The notes beneath the pieces were generated by a model. That model ran no database searches and was not told the DNA's origin. It saw only the letters and a program-made list of their open reading frames with translations. 64,000 bases of DNA from Trema orientale. Taxonomy: Eukaryota > Streptophyta > Magnoliopsida > Rosales > Cannabaceae. The position numbers were made by a program, and so were the translations under genes. The stretch covers positions 1,412,475 through 1,476,474 of the forward strand of contig JXTC01000013.1 in the NCBI GenBank assembly GCA_002914845.1, given 5' to 3'. Shown here one piece after another: positions 1-10,038 of this stretch (positions are counted from its first letter, which is position 1; every line of letters starts with the position of its first letter).

Positions 1-375
1 ATCCCCTTTCACTTGTTTTATACACCCCCCAAACACCTCATTTACCAAACCACCCCTTCTCTTGAAATGACCAAAATACCCTTCTCTCACAACCTTACCC
101 TGCATCCTTGAAATGACCAAAAAACCACCTTTGACGTAACACCCGAGACGCCGGCTTTATGGACTGTATAGGAATTCAAAAAGTGACAAATACCGGTCAA
201 CTGTCCTCTCCTATATCACAGTCACCTTCCAAGCATTGGGTTAGTTAAAAGAAACTTTCATACACATCATATAGAAAAAATATATACATATGTATAATAC
301 CCACAAAAAAAAAAGGTAACAAAAATTTTCTTCCTAGAGAGATGAGAAAATCAGGAGAAGAGACCTTCAATTTGA
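1..375 (+). promoter_or_regulatory. 5' flank of the SGP1-like GTPase gene
   Basis: AT-rich, non-coding sequence upstream of the GTPase start codon. A TATA-like run (TATATACATATG) lies at about 281-292, roughly 85-95 nt before the ATG at 376, which suits a short leader beginning near 310. No open reading frame or repeat is evident. The promoter assignment is inferred from position and base composition only. Confidence 0.4.
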
Positions 376-2636
376 ATGGCTAAGATCATTAATGAAGCCA
401 AAGTAAAGATGACTCAGATTTGCCGGAGAGTTGTTCACGTCAACATCCGGTGGAGTATACTAGAGAAGGTTTCCATTATAAAGCAATTTTTCAGGTTCAT
501 ATGGGACAGAATTGTCGTTTGCTCAATTGGCAAGCCAATCCGGTACCGGAGACTGCCGTGCCGGTCGGTTTCAGTTCGGACTTCCGCGGTGGAGGCGATG
601 GAGGACGGTTCGGCTTCCGACGAGGCCGCGGCGGCGGCGGCGGCGGCGGACTCTGACTCGGATCCGGATTCAGTTACTTTGAAGATCAGTTTGCTTGGTG
701 ATTGCCAGATTGGGAAAACAAGCTTTGTTGTGAGTAGTTCTCTGTTTTTTTAATTATTTTATTTTATTTTTTTAAATTACTATACATTTTTCTTTTTGTT
801 ACAACATAAGCTCATAAAGACACATGTTAATTGTTATGTATATATTTGAACCTTAGAACATTTTATTAATTTATTTATTTATGTTTATTTTTTGTTGTTT
901 TGAAGATAAAGTATGTGGGAGATGAGCAGGAAAAGAAGTGCTTAAACATGTCAGGACTAAATTTAATGGATAAAACTTTAGTTGTTCAGGGAGCCCGGAT
1001 TTCTTTTAGCATATGGGATGTAGGAGGTACGCACTTATATCTTGATGTATAATTTTTTTCTTATCTTTTTTTTTTTTTTTTTTTTTCCTTTTTTGGACTC
1101 GTAATTATAAACTTTTATGATCAAACTCATTTTCTTGCTGGAATTTTGTGACTTTTTTTAGGTGACCAAACATCCCTTACTCATGTGCCAATCGCTTGCA
1201 AAGATGCAGTAGCAATTTTGTTCATGTTTGATCTTACTAGTCGGTGTACACTAAATAGGTATTACATAATTAAGGTCATAATTTTCTCATATTAATCATG
1301 TTCAATAATTTAAACTGCGTGGTTTAATAATTCTCTACTCTTTACAGTGTTATTGGATGGTATAGTCAAGCAAGAAAGTGGAATCAGGTACCAAAAATAG
1401 TCTCTACTTCTCTTCTAAATTATTAGAGGTCACTGATCATTTAGTAAAGTAACAATTATGTGGTGCTAATTTCATCAAATTATTAGCATTAAAAAAAAAT
1501 GTCATAATCAGTTCTTTCTTATTTCATGAAAAAATTGATCTAATATTCCTTGAATAGCAAAGTGCTGCAGTAGTTCAATAATTGTTAATGATGCTTTTAC
1601 AAGACTAAAGTCCATTTATTACCGATCATTTCAGTAAAAAGCAAGGAATACTGATCAAAAGCATGGATTTAAGAGAAAATTGGAAAATGTTGATCATCAT
1701 ATTGATGTGAATTTAAATACATAAAGTTCCCAACATTAAAGGATTTCAGCACAGAATTTGATACTTTGCCCATAAAATGGGTACTTGTGGGACATGACCA
1801 ACCCTATTTTTAGGCATTGTTTATCACAAAGTAATTTATGCATCAAAATATTTTTACTCTTCTACGGTTTCTAAATTTTTCTTCTTCTTCTTAATTTTCT
1901 TTTTCAGACTGCGATTCCGATTTTAATAGGAACGAAATTCGACGATTTCGCTAAACTTCCTCCGGATCTTCAGTGGACAATTGTGACTCAGGTAAATAAT
2001 TTTCTTCACAAACTTCTACTAGTGCAAGTGCAAATTTTACAGTTTTAACTTTCTCAACAATGTTGCATAAGTTACCAAAGTCCAAACTTCTTACTAAAAC
2101 AGCATCACTCGCTAAATCTTAAAAAAAAAGTATCATTATTATTATGATTATTATCCTTAAGGCTATAGTTTTTAAAAAGTGACATTCCCCTAATCCAAAC
2201 ATGTGAACGTGACGAATGTTTTGAGCCACTGAGGGGGTCATGTTTTGTCAAGTCTTGACACTTACGTTCCCCAAACTCAAGCCTTTGTCTCTCTAACATT
2301 TTGCCCACTCCACCCCTTTCTCTCTCCGCGTTAAAGATAAGCACAAGAGGGCCACATGTCAATTAAAGTAGAGTCCAAGGATTAAATTTGCAAAAAGAAA
2401 GCCTTTACTACTTTTTTTTTTTTTTTTTTGAATGGTATAAATATCTCTCTCTCTTTTGCTAATATTTGCAGGCAAGGGCTTATGCAAGGGCTATGAATGC
2501 AACACTTTTTTTCTCAAGTGCAACTCACAACATAAATGTCAACAAGATATTCAAATTTATCATGGCTAAGCTCTTTAATCTGCCATGGACAGTAGAGAGA
2601 AACTTAACTATTGGAGAGCCCATCATCGATTTTTAA
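376..2636 (+). CDS. SGP1: SGP1-like small GTPase (plant Spg1/Tem1 family)
   Basis: Six exons: 376-729, 906-1026, 1162-1258, 1348-1387, 1908-1991 and 2472-2636. All introns are GT-AG and the exons add up to 861 nt (286 aa). The product is a Ras-like GTPase of the plant SGP family, related to yeast Spg1/Tem1 of the septation/mitotic-exit signalling pathway. Visible motifs are the P-loop GDCQIGKTS (residues 108-116, at the end of exon 1), DVGG across the exon 2/3 join, TKFDD as the guanine-specificity motif in exon 5, and SSATHNINVNKIF in the last exon. The first ~100 residues are a basic, Arg-rich extension followed by a poly-Ala and acidic Ser/Asp stretch encoded by a GCG/GCC run at 620-650. 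Length fits the ~288 aa I recall for Arabidopsis SGP1. Family assignment is firm. The exact start is less so, because an internal Met at exon-1 codon 75 could also serve. Confidence 0.93.
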
Positions 2637-2882
2637 TTTTTTTTTTCGGTTCTTACTAATAACTAATCCATATGTACATATTAGTTTGAGAGAAAAGCAT
2701 AATTCTTTTTTTGAAAAAAAAAGAAAGAGTAAAGAGCAAGTAGGGGGAGATTCCAACCCCAAAAAGCATATTGACCCCAAAGCTCAATGACTTGTTTAGA
2801 CTGTTATGTTTAGTCTCAATTTCACACCATATTAATATACTAAAGAGTGGTGATTTTCTTTTATCCTTTTTTTCTTATGTGG

Positions 2883-3115
2883 ACATTTATATTGTGTGTT
2901 CTATATTGATTACTATGAAAGGACAAGATTTCTATAAAGGGGTGATTAAAGGCCACCTATCTAAAGCAAAAATCATTTTCATTTTCCATTTTAGTATTTG
3001 ACATTTATATTGTGTGTTCTATATTGGTTACTTTGAAAAATAACACTTCTAGAAAGGGTGACTAAAGGCCACATATCTAAAGCAAAAATCATTTTCATTT
3101 CTCGTTTTAGTATTC
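2883..3115. repeat. Tandem duplication, ~118-bp unit x2
   Basis: Two head-to-tail copies, 2883-3000 and 3001-3115, both beginning ACATTTATATTGTGTGTTCT and both ending in TTTTAGTATT. They differ by scattered substitutions and small indels. They lie in the ~730-bp stretch between the convergent GTPase and F-box genes (2637-3368), where no other feature was seen apart from the presumed 3' UTRs. Confidence 0.85.
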
Positions 3116-3368
3116 TTTTTGACGTACCATTCAGGGTATCCTTTCAATCAATATCTATGATTTATTGATCCAAATTAATTCACTATAAGTCAACATTATT
3201 TCAATACAATCATCTAGAAGGATATATTAAAACATAGTAAAGAGTTTTATTAAAATAACATTATACAAACTTAACAGAAGCCGGATCCTTACAAAACAAT
3301 CTTTATATGTCTTCTAAACTTAATAATACTCAAATTACAAAAGAATAAATAATAGTTGTCTTCTTAAC

Positions 3369-4948
3369 TCAGAAGATTGAAATTTGCAGACTTGGTGAGG
3401 CTTTCTTGATATTTTGCAGCATTTGGGCCTTTCGAAGGCCAACTTCTGCAGATTCACCATGGCCCACTTCTTTTGAAACCTTAAGATCAAGTTTTTCCAT
3501 AACACTACCAAAACTGACAAAATATACCAGCAACAGACAGGCATCATGAGATCCCTTGAAGCCGTTTACTTCAACCACCTTGAGAGTTTTATGAACACAT
3601 GGATAAATTGGTAAGCATCGAGTCCAACGCTCATCAAAAGGAGCCTCATAATCCTGAAAATTTAATTGAGTTAATATAGAGTTTAATTAAGTCTACTCAC
3701 CATTATATAATGGAATTTTATTAAAGTTACACAAAGTACTAACCTCAAGAATTCTCATATCAGGGCTTATATCAATTTTAAGAGATTCTAGACAATGAAA
3801 ACTCTTGAGCAAAAATTTGACCCCATAAAGTTCATTTTCATACATCGCAGTCTTTAGGATCAAATGTTTGATGTCCAAACATGGTCTTAAACTATAAGGT
3901 TCCTCTCTAGTAGGAATAGCCTGAAACCAATCAGTACCACTTTAGAAAATAGTGTAGAAAAATGAAAATAGCACAAGAAGAGGGATATTTAATAGCATAA
4001 TACAAATTAATGTACCTGAAGTAAGTAACTGCAAACGGTTAAAGTTTTGACCCGATAAAGGTCCACAAGTAGCTTCTGAAGAATGTCACCACATTCTTTA
4101 AATTCAGATTCGACCCCAAAATCAAGATCAGCCTCTTCCATCCTCCAAGTTCTATTAATTTCGAAATTGCAAACTCGACCCGAATATTTAAAGAATTTCA
4201 TATTTGGTGCCTCAATTAGTATCCATTTTTGAAGAACATCACATTTGTCTATAGTCAAACTTTGTAGTTGCAAATTTGGTCCATTGATCTCAATAGCCTC
4301 TGCATGCCAACACTTCTTTAAACTCAAACTCGCCAACAACTCACAATTCTCGATCAAAGCCTCGAGAGTGGAAGATGATAATCTAATCCACCCCAAAGAA
4401 AGTTGCCTAAGCCATTTGAAATTCTTGAACTCGGGCATAACAAAATTGCAAGAGAACAACTTAAGAGACCTAACCATCTTGTGATCATAATAAACATTCA
4501 TAGGCAAATCGAACTTCGCTTCGCGATTGATGTTATCGTCCTCATTCCACGTCGGATCAGAAAAATCAAGCCAAAAAAAGTTCACTTTCCTATCGACACA
4601 AAATGTAATGCACCTAGTAACATCATCATGATAGTTTTGTGGCACGGAACATGTAAGAGCAAACTTATCTAAAGAAGAATCTCTAAAATTTTCGATCCAA
4701 CATGGCGCCAAATTCAAGAAACTCCCTCGGATTCGAACACCATTACTTTCTTCCGCAACAAACATGTCGCCGGGATTCGCAAAGAGGCGCTGGTCGAGCC
4801 CGATTTTTTTGGATGATCGCCAAATGTGGCGCCAACGCTTGGCCAGAATGCAAGTTCTTGCGGCTTCTTTGAAAGGTAAGAGCGAGACAATGTGTATGAG
4901 AAGAGATTCGGGCAATTTTCCAATGAAATCGAAGCTTTCCGGAGCCAT
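3369..4948 (-). CDS. F-box / leucine-rich repeat / FBD protein
   Basis: Three exons on the minus strand: 4948-4016, 3920-3744 and 3653-3369. Both introns are GT-AG in phase 0, giving 464 aa. Residues ~8-45 are an F-box ([20 protein letters not shown], then RWRHIW), which binds the SKP1-like subunit of an SCF ubiquitin ligase. The middle holds degenerate leucine-rich repeats of the plant F-box/RNI type (for example [19 protein letters not shown]). The last exon carries an FBD-like domain ([18 protein letters not shown]). The protein presumably recruits an unknown substrate for ubiquitination. Such genes form large, fast-evolving plant families, so no specific symbol is justified. A TATA-like sequence lies about 70 nt upstream. 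The gene converges on the GTPase gene, and the nearest + strand transcription unit starts about 0.5 kb upstream. Confidence 0.9.
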
Positions 4949-5013
4949 AGCTAAGTCTTTTTTTTTTTTTTTTTGGTTTTTCCGATTGAGTTGCAGAATT
5001 TGATTTTTGCAGT

Positions 5014-5026
5014 GAATATATACTGC
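5014..5026 (-). promoter_or_regulatory. TATA-like box of the F-box gene
   Basis: On the minus strand the sequence reads GCAGTATATATTCACTG, about 70 nt before the F-box ATG. It is the only TATA-like run in the short AT-poor stretch 4949-5440, which otherwise holds only the putative divergent promoter region. Confidence 0.4.
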
Positions 5027-5440
5027 AACAACGGTTGTAACGATTCCAACGGTTGCAATGTTTGGACAAAAATGTCAAAACGGGTACTTTTGGCGGTTGG
5101 TCGTTAGTTTCTCTTGAGCAAAACGACGCAGTTTGGCGGATGCACCTTTTTCTCTTTTAGGGAGTTATATTTAAAGGTTTCCAAACGACGCATCGTTTTG
5201 TTTTCGCTGTCTTGGTCTGTTTAAGCCCACCGACCCGAACCCGAGTCGCCAGGGAAAAACCCGATCCATCAGGGGAACTTTTGGGCCGGGAAATGGGATT
5301 GAGATCGGCTCCTGTTTCAAATTTTTGATGGAATAGATCAACGATAAAATAATTAAAATTTGATGGAATAAATTTCTCGTTCAACTGTTTACACGTGGCT
5401 TTGTTTAATAGGTAGAATCAAGTTAGAGGATAGAGATGCA

Positions 5441-5622
5441 GGACAGGTGATCTCTCAGTGCAATAGAAAGAACGAAGTGTCGTAGAACAGAATAGAGAAG
5501 ACGCCGAAGAAGTACCGAACCGAACCCTATCAGTAGTAATCTACTCTGCTGCCGAGTTCTTCACTCAGAGACTCACTCGGGTCCGCCATTACTGGAATCT
5601 CACATCTCAATCTTTGACTCTG
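5441..5622 (+). other. Candidate non-coding leader exon upstream of the FHA gene
   Basis: A GC-richer stretch typical of a plant 5' UTR ends in a strong splice donor (CTCTG then GTAAGT at 5623). A CT microsatellite follows at 5630-5657. No gene begins between here and the FHA coding start at 10,039, so this could be an alternative first exon of that gene with a very long 5' intron. It could also be the leader of a lost gene copy. Transcript data would decide. Confidence 0.4.
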
Positions 5623-5630
5623 GTAAGTTA

Positions 5631-5664
<34 letters not shown>

Positions 5665-6829
5665 CCTGGAAAATATTTTCTCGAAAAATTATTCTGCTCG
5701 CTTTTGAATTCGTTTTGATTCTTTTTTCTTTGGTTACTGTCAATGGCACCTTGAATTAGCTTCGAGAACAGAAAGAATCAGTTTTTAGGGTTTCGGAAGA
5801 AAATCTACTATCTTGTACCTTAGGGTTTCATATATGAACTTCCCAAGCAAACATTTTTTTTTTTTTGGGTGTATAAGTTTGTTTATTGGCATCTTTATTT
5901 GATTTATACTTGTGGGTAAATATTATTTTTGAAGATATTTTAAATTGTGAAAGTTTGTCCATCTGCTCAATAGGTTCAAGCACAACATAGGGATTCGAAT
6001 TGTATTTTCCAAGGTATTCGAACTTTACATCAAATTCATCTATTCCATTTATGGTTTGAACTGTGCTATGGGCAAATTTTGTTTCTAAAATTTGTATTTT
6101 CCAGTAAATTATGACTTTGGGTCGATCAATTGGTTTCTAGGGCATTGATGGGTGTGTTTGCAAAAATGCATGTAAGGTTTTTGTAAGAATGTAATAGATG
6201 ATTTTATTCACTTTAACTAAGTTGGCACAATTGTGGTGCCCAAAAGGAGTTTATATTATGTGGTTTTTGTGTGTGTGTGGGAGATACCTTTACCATTTCA
6301 TTGATTTTCCATTTCTTTTTCATTTTTGAAATTTACTGATTATCATTCCCTTATTGAACAGTAATATAAGCAAGCAAGTGGACGGAATCTTTTTTCATAA
6401 GATGCATATTAGAAATGTTAAATTCTGGGAGAATTGCTATACATAGTAACAATGTCACCAAATGTACATTAGCACATGTATAGCAGTAGAACATACTTAT
6501 CCTAATGCAAATGATGAGCATTGCCATGCTACATATCTGTCTATTATGGTTAATGAGGAAATCGAAAGGCATTGATGGACTTGTTTTAACTCTGTTTTAG
6601 TTTTACGATAATGTAATTTGCTTCTGATGTACTGTTTGATTTTAGCAAAACTGTTGTAGTATTTATGATAATTATATCTCAGACAAGTCCTACACGATAT
6701 AGAAATTTGTACCTTGCAATACAGAAAGGATCGTCTTGTGTTTTTAAAATTGGCATTAGTCTTTTTTTTTTTTTGGTCTGTTGCTCAAATTCAGCACATT
6801 TTTGTGCTTGTGCTCACTCTTTTCAGTAT

Positions 6830-7680
6830 GCTTGATGTATAAGCACATCAGCGTGATATTGTGAGGGTTCTCAGAATTTTCTTATGATGAGTAGTATCCT
6901 TGGAGTAGAAATGCAATTGAGTCTAACACGTCTATTCCTTAGTGTTGATTTTCTTACTCCTATTTATACCCTTAAATTTTCTTCAGTTTCTATGTGGTAG
7001 CTATTCATGTCTGGTCTTTGTTTTTTGTGGCTGGGGTTGTCAAGATTAATATTCTTATTTCATGAGTATAGATTCATATGCTTGGATCCATTATGTTTCC
7101 ATCAAAACATTAGTCTTTCGTACTGGGTTTTATGGAGAAGACCTTGTTAATTTATCAGGAATTACAATTTATCTCCTATTTCCAGTAGCTTTGAACAAAA
7201 TTTATGGTTTTGTATCTACATTGTACACAGATAATTTGAAATGCAATTATTATTTTTTTTTGGTTTGTTTTTTTATCTTCATATGTGTGAGTGATTATAT
7301 TCACTTATATGGATGAATCATGATTTGGACTTAAATGGTGGGAATACTTGAAAATATATATTATAATCACGGGAGTACATAGTCCATGGTAGATTCTTAT
7401 ATTTGTAGGAATAACAGTGTCGAATTAGGAATTATTCTTTACAATGTTATGAAATAAAATCTTAACTATTACTTTAATTTATGATGGTCTTAATGAATGT
7501 ATTTTTTTCAAACTTTGTTTATGACGCTATGGATGAAAACAAGATGGTAATTTATTTGTTTTACGATAGTATTGACGAGAACATGAATAAAATGTATATA
7601 TATATAGGCTAGGGCTTATTTGCATATTTTCCTCATCACTTAAATCTTTACATTTAATTAAAGTTTGAAAAAAAAAACTT
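6830..7680. repeat. Diverged tandem duplication, copy 1
   Basis: This stretch aligns by eye with 9010-9920. Shared blocks include 'CTTATGATGAGTAGTATCC', 'TGTTGATTTTCTT', 'TTCATATGCTTGGATCC' and 'CAAACTTTGTTTATGA', in the same order and orientation with many substitutions and indels. It contains no convincing coding sequence. The stretch between the two leader exons (5623-8224) otherwise shows only AT-rich intron-like DNA. Confidence 0.75.
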
Positions 7681-7940
7681 CGTAGAAATTGTTTTCAAAA
7701 CTTGTACTACCAAATGCAAATTCTATGTTTTCAGTTCTGAAAATTATTTGAAAACAATTGTACAAAACGAATTTTCAAATATTAAAACGCTTGGATACAA
7801 TTTTTATTTTCAGATAGAATCTTGTTTTTCAAAAACTTTGTTTTCAAATTCAAATCACATAGCAGACAGGCCTAAAAACCGCATTTGGTAGCCTCTTTTC
7901 GAATACAGAATTTGAAAATTTCTCATTTTTTTTTTCTTTT

Positions 7941-8058
7941 TTCAGAAATCAGGAAACAATAAATTTATACCAGCAACAGAAACAGTTTATACCTAAGACC
8001 CAAATAAACAATTTCAGAAAACAGGAAACAATAAATTTATACCAGCAACAGAAACAGT
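7941..8058. repeat. Short direct repeat, 47-bp unit x2
   Basis: Units at 7941-7987 and 8012-8058 share AACAATAAATTTATACCAGC and its flanks almost perfectly, separated by 24 bp. The near identity points to a recent local duplication. It lies just upstream of the second candidate leader exon. Confidence 0.85.
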
Positions 8059-8224
8059 CTACATATATATATTTTTCAATTTAGGTCTTGTGGATTGTTT
8101 GGCAGACTAGATTCTTCTTTACTTGTTTATAATCGTTCTTTGCCCAAAAAAAAAAAACATTAATGACGATATAAAGAGCGGGAAAAAAAAAAGAGGCCCA
8201 CTGCCAAAACGACGTAGCATAGAC

Positions 8225-8336
8225 TAATTTCCCAATTTGATTTGAAAATTGAAACCCTAAATCAGAAATCTCTGCCATTGCTAGTCTCCCTCCCGAAGTA
8301 GACTCACTTCACTCTCTCCCTTCAATCAAATTCGAG
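8225..8336 (+). other. Second candidate leader exon of the FHA gene
   Basis: A pyrimidine-rich leader with a telo-box-like ACCCTAA (8251-8260) ends TTCGAG followed by the donor GTAACT at 8337. The next good acceptor before the FHA start codon is the CAG ending at 10,030. The layout fits a non-coding first exon plus a ~1.7-kb 5' UTR intron. ACCCTAA motifs are common in promoters and leaders of plant housekeeping genes. Confidence 0.5.
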
Positions 8337-9009
8337 GTAACTTGAATCCTTTTGGGCTTGTTGGCGTGTATATTTTCTCAAAAGTTTATAGCTTATAGAC
8401 TTCACTTCTTCTTTCAGTTTGTGTTCATGAAATTTTTTAGGATGGAAGTGTCTGTATGGATTGAGAGTTTATTTGTTTGTTTATTTTTAAATTTAGGTAG
8501 CAGCCATACCCATATCGCTGCAAACCTTAGTTAAGCTGTCCAGGTCTGAAGCTTTTTCTGTTTTGTCTTAGTTGGTGAAAATTAAGAAGAATTTGGTTAC
8601 TTGGGTTTGAATAAATTTCTTAAACCTCATTAAATTTCTAAACCTTTATCACTTTATGTTCCTCTAATTGGAGCTATATTTAAATATGGGCTCTCTCTGT
8701 TTCTCACCCAGGAACTCCATGAGTCCTTGTCTGGCCCTAGGTTGAAGGCTTGAACGGAGTCTGACTCTCATAGTCCTCACACTTTGTAGATTTCACTCAC
8801 GAATCTCACCCCCTCACCCACGTATTCGAGTATGTTAATAATTGATATACTTAATCCAAAAAAAAAAAAAAAATTGATATACTTGGTAATTATTTCTTTG
8901 TTTAATTCCTAATCCCATTCCCATTGGAAATTATAGAATTAAGAGAACAGGAAGCCCTTTTGTTGATACCACCTAAACTGGTTTTTCTTATTGTTCATTA
9001 CTATTCACT

Positions 9010-9920
9010 TGAATAGCAGACGTAATATTGAGCGGGCTCTCATAGTTTTCTTATGGTGAGTAATATCCCTGGAATAGAAATGCAATCGAGTCCAAAATCT
9101 CTTTTTCTTTTGTTTGGCGCTATGTATATTCTCTTTTCCCTTAATGTTGATTTTCTTGGACTCCTACTATACCCTTATATTTTCTTTAGTTTTGTGTGGT
9201 GTGTGTTCATGGCCGCTTTTTGTTCTTTGTAGTTAGGTTGTCATTTTACCAAGTGGTTCCGGCGAATCGCAATCCTACCAAGCCTTTCAAGTTGGAGCTT
9301 ACTCTATATCCTGGGGGTGCAGGTATGATGGGGTATAATTTGCATTTCTTCCAGATTACAACATTTATATTTGAATCTCTATTCCATGTATTTAGTGTCC
9401 TTATTTTCCACTACAGTTAGTTGTCTTTTTCTAGTGTATGTTTGGCTACAGAATTGGGTGCATGGCTTTGGTGTTGTCTAATTCACTAGTGGCAAAATTT
9501 TGAAAGTAGAGTTTGTGTCTATTGTCTAGATTAATTTTCTTGTTTTCATGAGTACAGGTTCATATGCTTGAATGCTTTATGCTTCCATCAAAATATTAGG
9601 TTCTGTGATTAATATTCTTATTTAGACATGAGTCGAAGTAACATCAATCAAATGACACATCTTAGAGATCATATATTGGAACATATATGAGCAAATTATT
9701 TTAATGGGAATTAGTATAAACAATGATACTTAGTAAAGTTACTATGTTATTTAGGAATTATATTTTTTTTTTAAACTTTGTTTTATGATAATATTGATGA
9801 AATTATGTATAAAAGTGTATATATTTAAGTGTGTCTGTGTGTGCATGTGTATATCTAAGGGCATATTTAAATAATTTTGTATGACTTAAAAATCATTATT
9901 GTCAATTAACATGATTAAAA
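9010..9920. repeat. Diverged tandem duplication, copy 2 (in the FHA 5' UTR intron)
   Basis: This is the partner of 6830-7680, offset by about 2.2-2.5 kb. It lies within the presumed 5' intron of the FHA gene. It carries an extra ~280-bp insertion that copy 1 lacks. The two copies suggest that the leader and intron region of this gene was once duplicated in tandem. Confidence 0.75.
9243..9526. other. ~280-bp insertion within copy 2, flanked by TTGTC
   Basis: Copy 1 reads GTTGTCAAGATTAAT continuously. Copy 2 has TTGTC at 9238-9242, then ~280 extra bases, then TTGTC again at 9522-9526 followed by TAGATTAAT. The pattern suggests an insertion with a 5-bp target duplication. Inside, 9245-9330 resembles an exon ending at a GT donor and could encode a short run (VVPANRNPTKPFKLELTLY), but no family is recognised. 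Confidence 0.45.
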
Positions 9921-10038
9921 TGAAAAAAAATACTAGGTTCTTATTTTTTTGATGCTAGAAAATTAAGTTCTGTAACATTCAATTTCACTCTCAATGATTT
10001 CAGTCAGCAAAGTCCATTACTGTGTTGCAGTTTCGCTT

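Noticed and set aside
5623-8224. Hidden coding exons between the two leader exons
   Set aside because: No frame shows family motifs or codon-like composition, and the sequence is largely the duplicated intron.
9196-9420. 74-codon + strand frame as a gene
   Set aside because: It spans the junction of the duplicated intron and the 280-bp insertion. Only a short middle part looks exon-like.
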